Shown: positions 9,853 to 21,493, counted from the stretch's first letter. The stretch is DNA of 64,000 nucleotides from Tetrapyrgos nigripes (GCA_013368315.1 JAACJM010000012.1:248001-312000); one strand, 5' to 3'. The notes: generated from the letters alone by a model not told the origin. Numbers and translations are program-made.

Positions 9853-10576
9853 ATGAAGTTTGACTGGTCCTTCAAGAACAAAAAAGTCGCCGACACTGGT
9901 AGCAGCCAGGCTAGACGTCCTCGCTCTGGAAGCCATTCAGACCTGAACACGACGATGAAGATCCAGCAAGCCCGTCGAGCCGCGGATATCAGGAACGATG
10001 CCAGGCTTCATCAAGTCCAAAGAGTGGCCGACCTCAGGAATACTGGACGACAGCCACCTTCAAAATATTGTTTCAAGATCTATGTCGGAAACGTGAGTCT
10101 TTTCTCTCTCTGATGCTGTAACATTGTCTTGATCTCTGACAGATTGAGCACCACCTCGTGCTGGACGATCTGTGGGATCTGTTCAGTGAATGCGGGGAAA
10201 TCTATAGCCTGGAGTTCCGCTGCAGTCAAGGTAATGTGGACATCAAGCAACCTGTGCCCAAGGAGGAGTGGCATAGGCGACCTCAAGATCTTCGCTACGC
10301 GGTCATCAGGTACTTTGATATGAAGTCGATTGCGCCTGCGTTGGCAAAGAATGGAACGGTGGTCAAGGAGTGTCGACTACTGGTTGAGTGTGCCATTTTT
10401 GATGATGTGCGAATGACATTTTTGACTGCTAATTAGGTGACGCACTGTCCCACCAATCTACCAGAACTACGTAGCATTGTCGCCGAGCGCATTGGTCGCC
10501 ACCAAGTCATACCTCTCGGAGCGCAAGCGACAGTAGTTGAGCCCCCTTCGATTAAGCCCCCTTCGGGTGTCATGTA
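9853..10576 (+). CDS. Single-RRM RNA-binding protein, function unassigned
   Basis: The gene has three exons (9853-10092, 10143 to about 10381, and about 10438-10576). The basic N-terminus carries two ARRAADIRNDAR/VQRVADLRNTGR repeats. One RRM follows: RNP2-like CFKIYVGNIEH at the first junction, LVLDDLWDLFSECGEIYSLE for helix 1 and strand 2, and LRYAVIRYFD as the RNP1 position, which lacks the usual aromatic GF/YxF core and is therefore weak. Last exon: VTHCPTNLPELRSIVAER then a Pro-rich tail. The final junction uses a GTTGAG donor. No specific orthologue is recognised. Confidence 0.75.
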
Positions 10577-10750
10577 GATAGACAGAAATGAAATACATAG
10601 TTTGATGTGTAAGCGGAGAATGAGTGATAAATTTCCCCACGGAGGGGAGCTTGGATCAGACGTCGTATGGGAGTCTAGTGGAGGTGAGTGGCGGGGGCTG
10701 GGTGTTTTGGGGCTTACTAACGACACGCAGCCATCTTAGTTTCCAACATA

Positions 10751-13700
10751 ATGGCCAGGTCCGCTGCCTTGAACCCGGCCTCGATGCCCTTCTTTCCCGG
10801 CAATCGCCCTGTGGACGACGAGTCCTCCGTCGTTGCCCTCGGCCATCAGCCACCCTTTCGCGTCCACGACCAGGACCGCAGTTCTTCCCTCTCCATCGCG
10901 AGCTCCGACTATCGCTCACTCAAGTCTTCCCCGAGTCCCTCCCACCAAGAAGAACGCGCCAATGGCGCCCCTCACTCTCCTCCTCCCTCCTCTACCTTTC
11001 GTCAGGTCGATGCCAGCAGGACGTTCCCCGCTATAGAATCTCGCATCCAGAGAGAGTTGAGTCTTGATATCTTTCCAGAACCCGAGGATCTCCAGGCCAC
11101 CCCCGGTCCTATCCCAGAAAGTCTTCCCCGAGCAATTGGCTCTTCGTCGTTCTTTAATACTCTGCAACAACGTGTATCCACATCCACTCCACCTGTAGCC
11201 ATCACTCAACCCAGTCCCGCTCACAATAACATCTCGTCATTCAACTCTTCCTCCCCAGTCTCATCTTTGGACTCTGGCAGTCAGTTCGCCCCCAGCGTGG
11301 AATTGCAGCCTCAAAGCCAGAATTTCGAAGCTCAATTGAAAGCCTCCCCGGTCCTCCACGATATCCTCGACAGGCTTCTCCGCTGCGAATTCACTACCCG
11401 GGAATTGCAGACCCAGATCGGTGACATTCACCGAAAAGTCAACCTTTTGGTAGAGCGCTCCCTTTCCAACACTGGTCAGCCCGAGTTCAAGGATCCATTT
11501 GCCACGAGCAATTCCTCATTCAGTCCTTCCCTTAATGGTCCCCGCGCTTCTGTCGGCAACATCGCCCCTAACCAAGTGGCGCCAACCGATGACATTAGTT
11601 CCATATCCCAGCGTTTGAACACCCTCACATCCTCGGTCGGCCAGTTACTCGCACTGCAGACTCAGCAGATGCAGTCTAATGCCGCCAATCTGTCAGGCCT
11701 TCCTCTCATCCCAAATCAGCAGATTGATGTCAATCCGGTTTTGAATACAAACTCTGGAATGCTCGGACACGGGTTGCCAAATCGTCCCGATTTACGGCCT
11801 TCTCCACGTCTCCCCAATCCACCCATGAGAACTTGGTCTGCAGGTACACTGGATTTACCTATCCGTCCGGGCGATATGAACAATGGCTCTTTACGTGATA
11901 ACAAGAGGCGGTCTGTTTCAGGGTTTTTAAGGCGGGATTCGTCGGGTGTGAGTGGTTTAGCAAAAATCTGCATAGCCTCCTTTAATCTTTCGACAGATTG
12001 TCGACCTGCAAGGCGATCCTCGCGACTCTGGCCCTTTGATCTCAAAGTGGGAACAGCTGAACCTCGCTCCTGATTTGTTGCGGTCATTGAACAAGTTTGG
12101 GTGCGTGTTAGTCCTGTAAGCACATTCCTAAATGACTGACACTGGCGTTGCAGGGTTGGACCGCCCAATAAAATACAACAACGCGCTCTTCCATTCCTTC
12201 TTCGCGGTGCCGATATCATTGCACAAGCGCCCCCCACCCAGGAACGGATTGCTGCCTATGTCATACCTGCCATCCAAAACGCGCTCACTGCCATCACGTC
12301 TCAGCCGGTGAATCGGGGACCCACCGTCATCATGATTTCGACTACAGTGGATCAGGCTACGCAAGCTCAGCGTATGATACGGGATCTTGGTGGACCCATT
12401 GGTGTCAGATCTGCATTGGGCGTTGGTGCCGCCGCCGCCGGGACTGATCTCACTCAGGAACTACGACTTTTACAACAAAATATGCCACATATCATCTGTG
12501 GTACACCCCAGAAACTTCACGCTCTCTTCACTTCTCCTGGTGGCCTCACTGGTGCGGAAGTTCGGTTCTTGGTCCTCGATGAAGTTGACCAGCTTATTGC
12601 TCGCAACTTACACGAGTTTGTGTTCAACATTGTGAAACTCCTTCCTTCCCCTCGATCGCGACCTTTGAGCAGCAACACTCCAACTCCGAATGCAACCACC
12701 CCTGGACCACTCGAGACGAATCAGGCAATCTCGCCTTTCCAAAACACAGGTCGAAGGTTCTCCACCATTAGCAGTGCAGATCCAAATGGTACAAGCACGC
12801 CGAGTGCTGGTGTCGAGCGACAAACAGCGTTATTCTCCAACACTGTACCACAAGATGTCCTGAACCTTGCTACCACCATTCAACTCCGAGAACCAGTACG
12901 AGTGCTTGTACGTCGTGACGGCAACATCACCGCTTCAGAATCTGCGCAAGGCGGATCTCGTGGTCTACGACAATACTATCTGTATCTGGCGTTTACTGCT
13001 TCTTCTCGTGCTGACCCTATGACTGCTTCTCCTCCTGGTGGCGGTCTCGGTATCATTGGTTCAGGAAGGGGTGCTACAAGCGCAGAAAGTGTACAAGCTC
13101 GAGAATGGAAACTCGAAGCGTTGACAGATCTGTTTGACGACGTCGAGGTACCCCAAGCCATTGTCTACGTTGGGGGTATGACGGCATTAGATGCTGTCGT
13201 GTACAAGTTGGCCAGTCGAGGGATTGAGGCTGTTCCTTTGGTGAGATGAGTTTTTAACCTGTATTTGGCACTTTTCTGATGTTCTTCATAGCATGGGGAC
13301 ATGAATGCTGGCACTAAGCTAGCAGCTCTTAACAAGTATCGTACCTCCGCAGCTGGTATGCTGCGACAAACATCGACAAAAGTCTTGGTTGTCTATGACG
13401 TCCAAGTGAAGGAGGTTTCTCATATCCCATTAATCATCAATTATGATCTTCCTAAAGCAGTCGAAGAATATGCACCTCGGTATGCCTCTTTGTCGTTCTT
13501 GCATAGTTTACTGTTCTAATCAAGTTTGCGCTTTCAGGGTTGCTCCTGCAATCGCTCCTAATAACTACACTCGTGCCGGTGTCATCGTCAATTTTGTGAC
13601 TGCCACTGGTGGTGATGTTGAAATGCTTAGGTCCATAGAATGTTTCTATAAGTACGTTCCTTTCTCCTGCTGACCGATTCACGAGCTAATCACTTTTTTT

Positions 13701-13818
13701 CCTATCGTCTCACCAGAATCAAATGCGTAAGTCTTTCTACCTCTTACTCCGACGATGAGAAGCTGACCACTTGTTCTGCAGCCTGAAGTTCCTATGAGTC
13801 TCCGCGACATTGTGTAAA
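10751..13818 (+). CDS. eIF4A-derived DEAD-box pseudohelicase with long disordered N-terminus
   Basis: About 400 residues of Ser/Pro-rich sequence precede a two-lobe helicase core clearly related to eIF4A: KIQQRALPFLLRGADIIAQA (Q motif to P-loop), ICGTPQKLHALF, FLVLDEVDQLI, FSNTVPQDVLNLATTIQLRE, REWKLEALTDLFDD, HGDMNAGTK, LIINYDLPKAVEEY, and an ending VPMSLRDIV that matches the eIF4A tail (MPMNVADLI). The catalytic motifs are gone: Walker A is APPTQERI, motif II is DEVD, SAT is SNT, ARGID is VKEVSH, and HRxGRxxR is PRVAPAIAPNNYTR. Introns occur near 11950, 12107, 13247, 13490, 13651 and 13727, with a 10-nt exon at 13717-13726. It cannot be an ATP-driven helicase by these motifs; an RNA- or eIF4G-binding scaffold role is inference only. 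Confidence 0.85.
13717..13726 (+). other. 10-nt microexon of the pseudohelicase
   Basis: AATCAAATGC is bounded by an upstream CCAG and a downstream GTAAGT. It is needed to join ECFYK to PEVPMSLRDIV as CFYKIKCPEVP, matching the spacing of the eIF4A C-terminus. Confidence 0.75.
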
Positions 13819-14014
13819 TAATGACTTTTGATGTTCTTGTATCCCTATTGCACACCTCTCTAGTTCGCTGTCTACTCCATATTGCACCATTTTCATTGTT
13901 CTATACCCATATATCGCACCTACCAATTGTCTCGTTACTAGTTTTCCGTTGTCTCCCTGTCTCTGTCACTGTATAGCAGCTTTCTCGTTTCTTATAAATC
14001 TGGATCATTGTCTT

Positions 14015-17000
14015 TTAATCCATATGGACAATCAATATTCTCAGTGTACCATCTTCACTACAACTAGCCAATTCTCTAGATTGGGTTTCTGAGCTAGTTT
14101 GAGGGCGCCAGCGTAGACTGGTAATGTGGTTGACGTGTACTTTGCTGTGAGGAAGGGTAAGCCAAGGTGAAGAAAAAACCCTGCAATCATCTCACCTAGA
14201 GTCAAAAGATGCCTTGTGTTCCCAAGCACTGCCTTCTGTGTTTGAGTAAATGCATATGTGCCCATTTTCAAGGCCGACTGCGATCAAACGCCTAGTGTGC
14301 AATGAGTTGCGTGATAGAGTCATGACTTTAGGGTAGCGCACCGTCTTTTCGCGTCAAATGGTGTAAAGTCGACGGCAGTAGCAGCTTCCGAGGTCTTGAG
14401 GGTTACTGTAGCACGCCACTTTCCTGCGTCGTCCCGATTCCAGATTTTGACCTTGGAACATCGAGTTACTTTAGAAAACTCGGGTTACTGGGTCTCTACG
14501 CACCGTTTTGTCTCTTGAAGCAGTAGCGAAAAGGTCTCCTTCATGAGACCATGTACAATCCCAGATTATTCGGCCGTGAGCCTTGGTTTCAGCCGCCACG
14601 GGTGCATATCCTTCGTGATAATTTAAGCAAAAAAAAAAAAAAAAATTTTGCATGTTATTCTCCATAAAGCTCGACCCACCTCCTGCACCTTGAACTTGAT
14701 ACATCCTCCAGGACCTGTCCCTAGAGACAGTCAAGACGAATTGATCATCAGGGCTAAAAGTAATTTGAGTAACAGTCAATGAGTGTCCAGCAAGGGGTTG
14801 TCCGATAAGTTGCCAATTCGTCGTGTCATAGACTCGTACTACAGCGTGTTCAGGTGTGGTAGCTTTACAAGCTGTAGCAATATGTTTTCGAGAATGGGAT
14901 GAAGCGAGGGAGATGGACTGTCTTTGATGTGAGATATTTGCTGGGAGAGAGAGAGAGAAAAAGTATGAATCGAGTTTTCTCACCTCGTAACCGTGCCCAA
15001 AGACTTTTTCTATCTCTGGCCAGAGAGTTGTCGCAGCTAATTCGCCTTCAAAGGGGCGTCTCGTTATGGGTGGGGAAACAACAGCAGAGGACCCAGCTAG
15101 GGTATTATAGTCATCTACCAGAACTACTTTCATAATGGAGAGACCTACTCACCTTCAGATGCCTTATTGGACAGTCCCAAAGGAGGGACGCTTGCACTGG
15201 CTGGCCGGAGTTTCTGTGAAACAGGCATGAGCTTGGACAGAGACATAAAAACAACCAGAGAATGTACTCCTGTATCAGGGAATTGAGCAACTCCAAGGTT
15301 TTCAGCGAGCTCAATAAACCGAAGAGGAGCCTCAAACACCCGGACGACTTTCTCATCAGCGATACTAGCAAACTTCAAATCCGATAGGAATGAGACACCC
15401 AGTAGATCGTAACCATGTACTTGAGGACGAGCCAACTCGTGCCAGGATTTTTTACCATCAGAAAGTGTCACAGGCCCATGAATCCGTGTCGTTTGGTCCA
15501 ATCTGCAAAACGTTCAGAGATGAATGGCAGGCAACAATAAAGGTTGGCTCACCCTGTAGAAGCAAGATAAGCACCATTTGGACACCAGCATAGATTCTTA
15601 ACTGGACCACTGTGTCCTCCAATGGCACCTACTTCTTCCCAATCCTCCTCTCCCTCTTCAACAGCAGCACCACGGGCACATCGCCATCTTCGCCACCCAC
15701 CCGACCATCCCCAAGCCATGACCTCATTACCATCAGGGCACCATATACCACCAATGAAACCGCCCAGCCGTTGACCACCGACGTCACCAAAGCGTTGTCT
15801 GTTGATCCAGATGGAGGTAGATTCGTCTTGGTCTCGGCTTATCACTGTTGATGGGGACCATAGGATGACAGAGGAATCCGTAGAGCTAGATAAGAGGGTA
15901 GGTGTAGAGTTGAGTGGAGAAGAGGGTCGCCAGCGTAGGAAAGTGATTCCTGCTTCGTGCCCGACCAGAAGGGCGTCGAATGTGACGGAGTATAGTGCAC
16001 TTTGGAAGAAGTGGTAATTTCGTTAGAGAAAGATTGAAGCACAAGATGATGACAGGTCTGACCTTCCATTACTTGTTTTAATAGACATGATATGTCGTTT
16101 TAGTGAGATCTGTCTGCCGCCTTCGTCGTCAGCAAACTCGCCCAGGGATTCTTCGAATGCGTCCAGTAGGTCATCACTAAGCGGACCTTTGGATGCGTCT
16201 GTTTGAACAAGAGACTCTTTTTTGTAACTTTCGATATTCCAAAGCCTGATCGTCGCATCCTGGGAACCTGATGCTAAGACGAGCACCTCCGAGTCGCTGG
16301 ACGGTCGGAAATCTAAACCTCGAACCCAATCTTCGTGGCCTGACAGAACAGAAGAACGAACAAAAGATGAGGTCTGTGCATACGGTCATCAGGGGCTGCA
16401 AAGAAAGATGAGAATGGCACGTACCTCGTCTGAACGAGACCATAGTTGAATATTTTTGTCGGTCCCACCAATGGCGAGAAGCAAACCTACGAAAAAATAT
16501 TTACACAACTGGCCAGCAAAGGACAAGTATGAACACACTTTTTGACTGGGGAAGATAGGACATTGCCAGCGCTTGGGAATATCTTCCTGACAAAGAGATC
16601 GTTTGCAGCTCCTTGATTTCGACATCGTCTGATTTTGACGAGGGCAACCTCCAAACTTTAACGGTCCCATCTGAGGATCCCGTCGCGAGACAATCATCTA
16701 GGACACAGAGCGATGAGATGGCTTTGGGGTGCGCTTGAAGCTTGCAAGTCGACTTCCACTGAAGAAAAGAAGAAGGGGATTTCGAAACGATATTAATAGG
16801 ATATCTAGGAATACATGTAGTGCTAATATGCATGCCTGTGTGTCGACTTGGCCTCTCGTCCAGTAGTGGACTACACCGGTGTCATCCGCACTGACAAACG
16901 AAGAGTCGTCGACTATTCGGATGCAAGTTACAGTGCTCTCATGCCCCGGTAGCGTTTGCACGATTCCATTTGTGTCTGTGGACTTGAAAGATGGTTAATA

Positions 17001-17148
17001 CGAAAAATCAAGTAGGAGTGAAACTCACAATATCCCACAAAGCAATCAGGTTGGAAGAGCCAAAGAATACAGTGGAAAGCGAGTTGATATCGACAGCGTT
17101 TGAATGGCGGTTTGCAGAGGCTGCGATGTATGCAGTCGATACATCCAT
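14015..17148 (-). CDS. ELP2: Elongator complex subunit ELP2 (WD40)
   Basis: ELP2 is a double seven-bladed WD40 scaffold of the Elongator complex, which modifies wobble uridines of tRNAs (cm5U family). The N-terminus MDVSTAYIAASANRHSNAVD is the ELP2 start. Blades follow: GSSNLIALWDI, LPGHESTVTCIRIVDDSSFV, AHPKAISSLCVLDD, LLLAIGGTDKNIQLW, LASGSQDATIRLWNI, an ELP2-specific acidic insertion (DDLLDAFEESLGEFADDEGG), EVMAWGWSGGWRRW, IGGHSGPVKNLCWCPNGAYL, HGYDLLGVSFLSDLKFASIA, LAGHSLTVTQITFSPDDQFV, IIWDCTWSHEGDLFATASRD and CSEDGTLRILIVHMD at the end. More than ten short introns interrupt it. A T-rich run at 14630-14645 sits in one intron. The start codon is only 51 bp from the divergent PPT2 start. 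Confidence 0.95.
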
Positions 17149-17199
17149 CTCAACCCAGATAAAATTAGGTAATCACTTCTCTCTTTCTGGGATGCGTTC

Positions 17200-17649
17200 A
17201 TGGCTATATTGGGCATAGGCGTCGACATTGTCCATGTACCTCGCATTCTAAACCTCATACAAAGGAGAGGAGGGGACAAGTTTGCCGCAAAAATTCTCAG
17301 TGAACGCGAGTTGCAGACCTGGAGACCGACTCGTCTGGAACGCGATTCATTTCGTGAAGCTCAGTATTTGGCCGTACGGTAAGTATCTACTTTTTTTTTT
17401 TTTCGTTTCACGTCATCCTGACAATTTTATTACAGCTGGGCTGTCAAAGAAGCAGCGTACAAAGCAATGTACCCAAGCTTCCGACCTGTGTGGAAGGAGC
17501 TGACCTACGAACGGACAGGCGTAACTGGTGCAAAACCTACATTATCATTTCATCCTACACTACCTACTTCTAGACCTGGCGCTATACATTGTTCAGTTAC
17601 CCACGATGGAGACTATGTCTTTGCATCTGTTCTGGTGGAAGTGGAATAA
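17200..17649 (+). CDS. PPT2: AcpS-type 4'-phosphopantetheinyl transferase (mitochondrial PPT2 family)
   Basis: The enzyme transfers phosphopantetheine from CoA to acyl-carrier protein. There are two exons (17200-17378 and 17436-17649) and 130 residues. MAILGIGVDIVHVPRI holds the metal-binding Asp of AcpS (GxDxxxxxR), and WAVKEAAYKAMYP holds the second acidic ligand and CoA-binding Lys (WxxKEAxxK). The C-terminus HCSVTHDGDYVFASVLVE is the closing strand pair. The size fits stand-alone AcpS enzymes, and in fungi this class activates mitochondrial ACP. No strong presequence precedes the core. It shares a 51-bp divergent promoter with ELP2. Confidence 0.93.
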
Positions 17650-17752
17650 CTCGGATATTCTCTGTACACTGCATTCACTTTCGGACTAGTCTGAGCAATG
17701 ACCCAGCAGAAAAGACTAAGTAGGGAAATATATTAGAAATAGGCAAGATTCA

Positions 17753-19045
17753 CTACTGCACCGGCCACCACTCTGGCCACCAGGGAGTGACAAACCACGG
17801 CTTTTCAGCTGCGCTTTTCACCTGAAGTGTGATATTCCGCTTTTCGACGTCTGATACCCAATCTGTTCGCAGTAGAGCCAACCCGACACCCTGGGTTGAA
17901 CTAAGCAATTTGCCTGAACCCCGGGGCTTCGGTCGGTCAGAGATGACGGTCGGATGAATGTCCAGATTCGACGAAAGCGCATCTTGCACCAATGACGACT
18001 TTTCCAATGGTCTGTTCATAGCTCAGGCATTATGGAATATCAAAGCGAAGAACGGCACTTACGGTTGGTCGGTTTCGTGGATGAAAACTGGAACTGTCCG
18101 TTTCCGAACAGCCCCAATATGATACGTCCGAACGGTCAACTCTTGTCCAACATAACAACCTTTCCTAAAGCCCACTTAAAGAAACATTCAGCTTTATTTG
18201 GGAGTCTGGAAAATAAACTTACGCGCGCCCATAACGTCGAGATTCGAGTCCATAGGAAATGCACTCGTGGGATGGATCTCATCGACACCTTCTGGGACCC
18301 CGTGTAATATCCGGTGAAGTGTATAAAGGTCTGAAGAAACTTGTTCGTGTGTCGAGGCAAGGCTCGCTGCAAAACTTAGTCAAGATGACCCCTAGGGACG
18401 ACAAGCACTCACGTCTATCACCCTTGTGAGCCAGCATTCTATAGCCCATACCCACTGCTCGTCTATCTCTGATCACTCTGTTTTCCGAGCCCCAAGGCCA
18501 ATCCCCGTAAGTCCAGTCTGGTTCAATGGCACCACTCGGCGCAAATAGCCATTTTCGAGGCTTACTATCCCATGTGGAGATATCTTCTGAGCCCCATGCA
18601 GCCCATGAATCATATTCTTGTGAAACATCGCGAATTTTCACTTTAGCGCGAAGAACGTATCGTTTGAGTAAATCGTAGAGGGAGGGACCATCTGACGGAT
18701 GCGAATCATACTCTATGAGATATTTAGGGCGACCATCTGGGTTGGTGTCAGTATACACAAATAAGTCGTACAATACGCGGCCCTGGGGAGATGGTCAGAG
18801 GAGAATGACGTGTTTTGAAGCAGGCGCACCTGTGCATTGAGAATGGCGGAGAAGAATGGACGAGGAGAATCTTGTGGGACTGCAAAAGCAAGAACACCGT
18901 TGAGAAATTCTGGAGCTTGAGAACCTGCTACGGCAAGAACAGAGCGAGACGGAAGCCGGGCAATGGAGGGTACAGAAGGCAGTAGCGATCGCCCGAGTGG
19001 AAGCAGGGAAGACATTGGTCCCGTGATCCAGACGCGACTGTTCAT
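17753..19045 (-). CDS. IBA57: IBA57/CAF17-type mitochondrial Fe-S assembly transferase
   Basis: IBA57 is a GcvT-fold, folate-related protein acting with ISA1/ISA2 to build 4Fe-4S clusters in mitochondria. The N-terminus ([20 protein letters not shown]) is basic and serine-rich like a targeting signal. It is followed by [51 protein letters not shown] and the family signature [20 protein letters not shown], then a C-terminal barrel ([20 protein letters not shown]). Introns lie near 18785-18830, 18360-18410, a short one near 18190-18225, and 18018-18062. The ATG at 19045 gives [10 protein letters not shown]; an internal Met at 19015 starts the presequence and is equally likely. It is head-to-head with PET191 starting at 19054. 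Confidence 0.93.
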
Positions 19046-19053
19046 CCGCCGTC

Positions 19054-19370
19054 ATGTCATCGTCCTGCAAAGGCCTACTCGCTGCTCTCAAGGATTGCGT
19101 GCTCAACTCGGACTGTGTAATCAAAAATGGCCATCTTCCTTCAGAATGCCTGAAGGATCATATCGATGAATTACCCGAGGCATGTCAGTCGTTACGCAAG
19201 GCCACTTTCGAGTGTAAAAGAGGGATGGTGTGTCTTCTTTTGACTGCTTACTGATTCTGTTCTCAAGTCTTACTCAGCTCGACATGCGAAAGCGGTTTAG
19301 AGGCAATATTGTCGGCTCTCGATTTGAATATGAGAATGAACCAGATATAGAGAAGACACCAAGCTCATGA
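19054..19370 (+). CDS. PET191: Cytochrome c oxidase assembly protein PET191 (COA5), twin CX9C
   Basis: This small intermembrane-space protein is needed for complex IV assembly. Exons 19054-19227 and 19278-19370 give 88 residues. The twin CX9C pattern is explicit: CKGLLAALKDC and CQSLRKATFEC, with SDCV and SECLK between them and KRGM-LDMRKRFRGN across the intron, the most conserved PET191 segment. Such proteins are imported by the MIA40 disulfide relay and so lack a presequence. Its start codon lies 8-38 bp from the divergent IBA57 start, depending on which IBA57 Met is used. Confidence 0.94.
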
Positions 19371-19419
19371 CGAACTTGATGATTCAGCTCTTCTGTGATT
19401 GATAATCCTTGTTTTCCTG

Positions 19420-19426
19420 TATATAA
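19420..19426 (+). promoter_or_regulatory. TATA box of the GST gene
   Basis: TATATAA lies about 60 bp upstream of the ATG at 19487. Confidence 0.5.
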
Positions 19427-19486
19427 CCTAGAGTTCTGAGAGCCTTCTCTCACTCATCTGCAATCATATTCAACTTTCTACGCACC

Positions 19487-20525
19487 ATGTCCAAACCATT
19501 CACCCTTTACACTGCTCGTACCCCGTATGTTGTCTGATATCTCAGATAACCTCTGATTGTAGGCTCACGAATCGAAAAACAGCAACGGCCATAAAGTCTC
19601 TTGCTTCCTCGAGGAGCTCAAGACCGTTTACCCCAACATCGACTATGAGTGAGGTGTTTGTCTGCATATTTTGGACGGCTGCTGATGACATCATAGTGTT
19701 GAGAAAATCGACATCTCTAAGAACATCCAGAAAGAACCTTGGTTCATCAAATTGAACCCTGTGTGTATCTGCAAACTATCTGTCTGTGACCCATCTTGAG
19801 CTGATTTTTGATTTCAGAATGGACGTATCCCAGTCTTGGTCGACAGAACACGCAACAACTTTGCAGTCTTTGAGACTGCCGCTATCTTGTTGTACCTTCA
19901 ACAACACTATGACAAGGATAACAAGTTTGGTTGGGATCCTGTCAAGAACCCGGACGAGTACAGTGAGGCATTGCAGTGGATCTTTTTCGCGGTATGTATC
20001 TAAGCTAGCCACGAATTAATGTTTGATTGACCTGTCCTCAGCATGGCGGTGTTGGACCCATGCAAGGACAACGTGAGTGTGCAGTTTACTCTTGGATTGC
20101 CAGGTTCCTAATAAGACTCTAGTGAACCACTTCAACAAATTTGCACCCGAGGTACCTTTCCTTCAGATCTGTTCTAGAAAATGTGTAAACCAAGTTTCGT
20201 AGGACATTCCTTATGCGAAGAAGCGCTATCTGGATGAGACCAAGCGTCTTTATGGTGTTTTGGAGATCCGTCTCAGCCAAGACCGTGACTGGCTCGTCGG
20301 TCTTGGCCGTGGCACTTACTCCGTCGCTGACGTGAACGTTCTTCCATGGGTGAACCTTCATGCGTTCAGTGGAGTCGAGACTTTGGACGAATGGCCTAAT
20401 GTGAAGGTATGCACAACATTTTCAATATCTCGACATGCTTTGACTCGGATTTGATCTTATAGAAATGGCTTGAGACGGCTAAGGCCAGGCCGGGATTCAG
20501 TGCTGGTTTGGAAGTGCCAAAATAG
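19487..20525 (+). CDS. Glutathione S-transferase, Ure2p-like class
   Basis: This is a cytosolic glutathione transferase. The N-terminal thioredoxin fold is split over tiny exons: [54 protein letters not shown], then NGRIPVLVD (cis-Pro loop) and [10 protein letters not shown] (glutathione-binding ETAAI). The all-helical domain contains [43 protein letters not shown] (the N-capping SxAD box) and the tail [13 protein letters not shown], typical of the Ure2p-like GSTs expanded in wood- and litter-decay basidiomycetes. At least seven introns interrupt it. A second copy of its 3' end survives 0.9 kb downstream, so a tandem pair existed. Confidence 0.95.
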
Positions 20526-20684
20526 GAGTTTCCGTTTGGTTGGATACTTGAGATTGTCATTGTTGTACAATATAATGCATATGCATTGTGATTCAGAAGA
20601 GCTTGAGCGTCTGGTAATCAAGCATGCTACAAATGATAGAACCCGGATCGACTGTACAGACTTGAGGGTAGTGCACCAACGTCG

Positions 20685-21287
20685 ATGAAGGGAGCTAGTA
20701 AAACGCCCCGAGACAAGTTCTTTCTCCTCCACCCCCTCCTGACTGTTTTCCTTTCGGCGTTCTCTCGCCAAACAGCCATCTTAGCCTTTCTTCCAAATAT
20801 ACACAAAGGATCAGCAGAGTATCTCGGCCTTTTTCTCGTTGTGACAAAGGGCATCATCTGGTTCGCCAAGTTTTTGAAGAAGATTATAACTCTCAACCCA
20901 GGAGCATTTTTGGCTTGGGCAAAGGAGTACGCTCGGTTGATGGAATTTCAAGTATCGCTCCCAACATCCACCTATTGGTTAGATATTGAAGGCAGTGCAT
21001 GTGTGGAGGAGGATGCCAAGAATCTCGCTCAAGTCATCAAACTTGAAAGCTTTGAGATGTGGAATTCTATGAGTAGGAACGGACACGCGCTTCTGGATAA
21101 GCTTAAGTGGGTTGTTTCTGATACCGATATAAAAGCCTTGGTCAATGGTAGATCCTTCTGCTGAACTTTTGAGAACTATAGAACTTATGACGACTTATTT
21201 CCAGATCTCGCGACAGAACGCAAGGCAACGCTTATTTCATGGAAAGAAATACTGCCAGCGATAGCTGAAGAAACAAATCGTCGCTAG
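20685..21287 (+). CDS. Unrecognised ORF between GST and a GST remnant
   Basis: I do not recognise this. An open frame at 20685-21148 gives a hydrophobic N-terminal stretch (LTVFLSAFSRQTAILAFLP, LGLFLVVTKGIIWFAKFLKK) then a helical, acidic region (CVEEDAKNLAQVIKLESFEM). A GTAGAT donor at about 21149 and an acceptor ending at 21204 join it to DLATERKATLISWKEILPAI and a stop at 21287. A second frame remains open beyond that stop to about 21462, so the true 3' end is unclear. It could be a lineage-specific gene, or the 3' part of a larger gene broken by the local rearrangement. Confidence 0.35.
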
Positions 21288-21407
21288 AGTACTCGCATTA
21301 CATTCCATCATACGTGAAGACCGTAACGCGATCTGGTGGTTTCTTTGACAGCTTCAACAACGGACTAAGAAGGAAGATGTCAATGGTTGCAGGGAAAATG
21401 ATGGCTA

Positions 21408-21462
21408 GCAGATGCTCGGCCAGCGTTCAAGGCTGGTTTGGAAGTGGGAAAATAAAGTAGTT
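21408..21462 (+). pseudogene. Remnant of a second GST 3' end
   Basis: The nucleotides read DARPAFKAGLEVGK-stop, matching the tail of the intact upstream GST ([18 protein letters not shown]) at 10 of 14 residues, with a shared GCTGGTTTGGAAGTG core. No other GST exon is left nearby. This is the relic of a tandem GST duplicate. Confidence 0.7.
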
Positions 21463-21493
21463 GGCGAGTACTGCGTAGGATACTACATATATA

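Noticed and set aside
14041..14271. 76-codon minus-strand ORF as a separate small gene
   Set aside because: It overlaps the last exons of ELP2; the conserved ending CSEDGTLRILIVHMD is in another frame after splicing.
18230..18255. GATTCGAGTCC as a tRNA B box
   Set aside because: It lies within IBA57 and no A box or cloverleaf can be folded around it.
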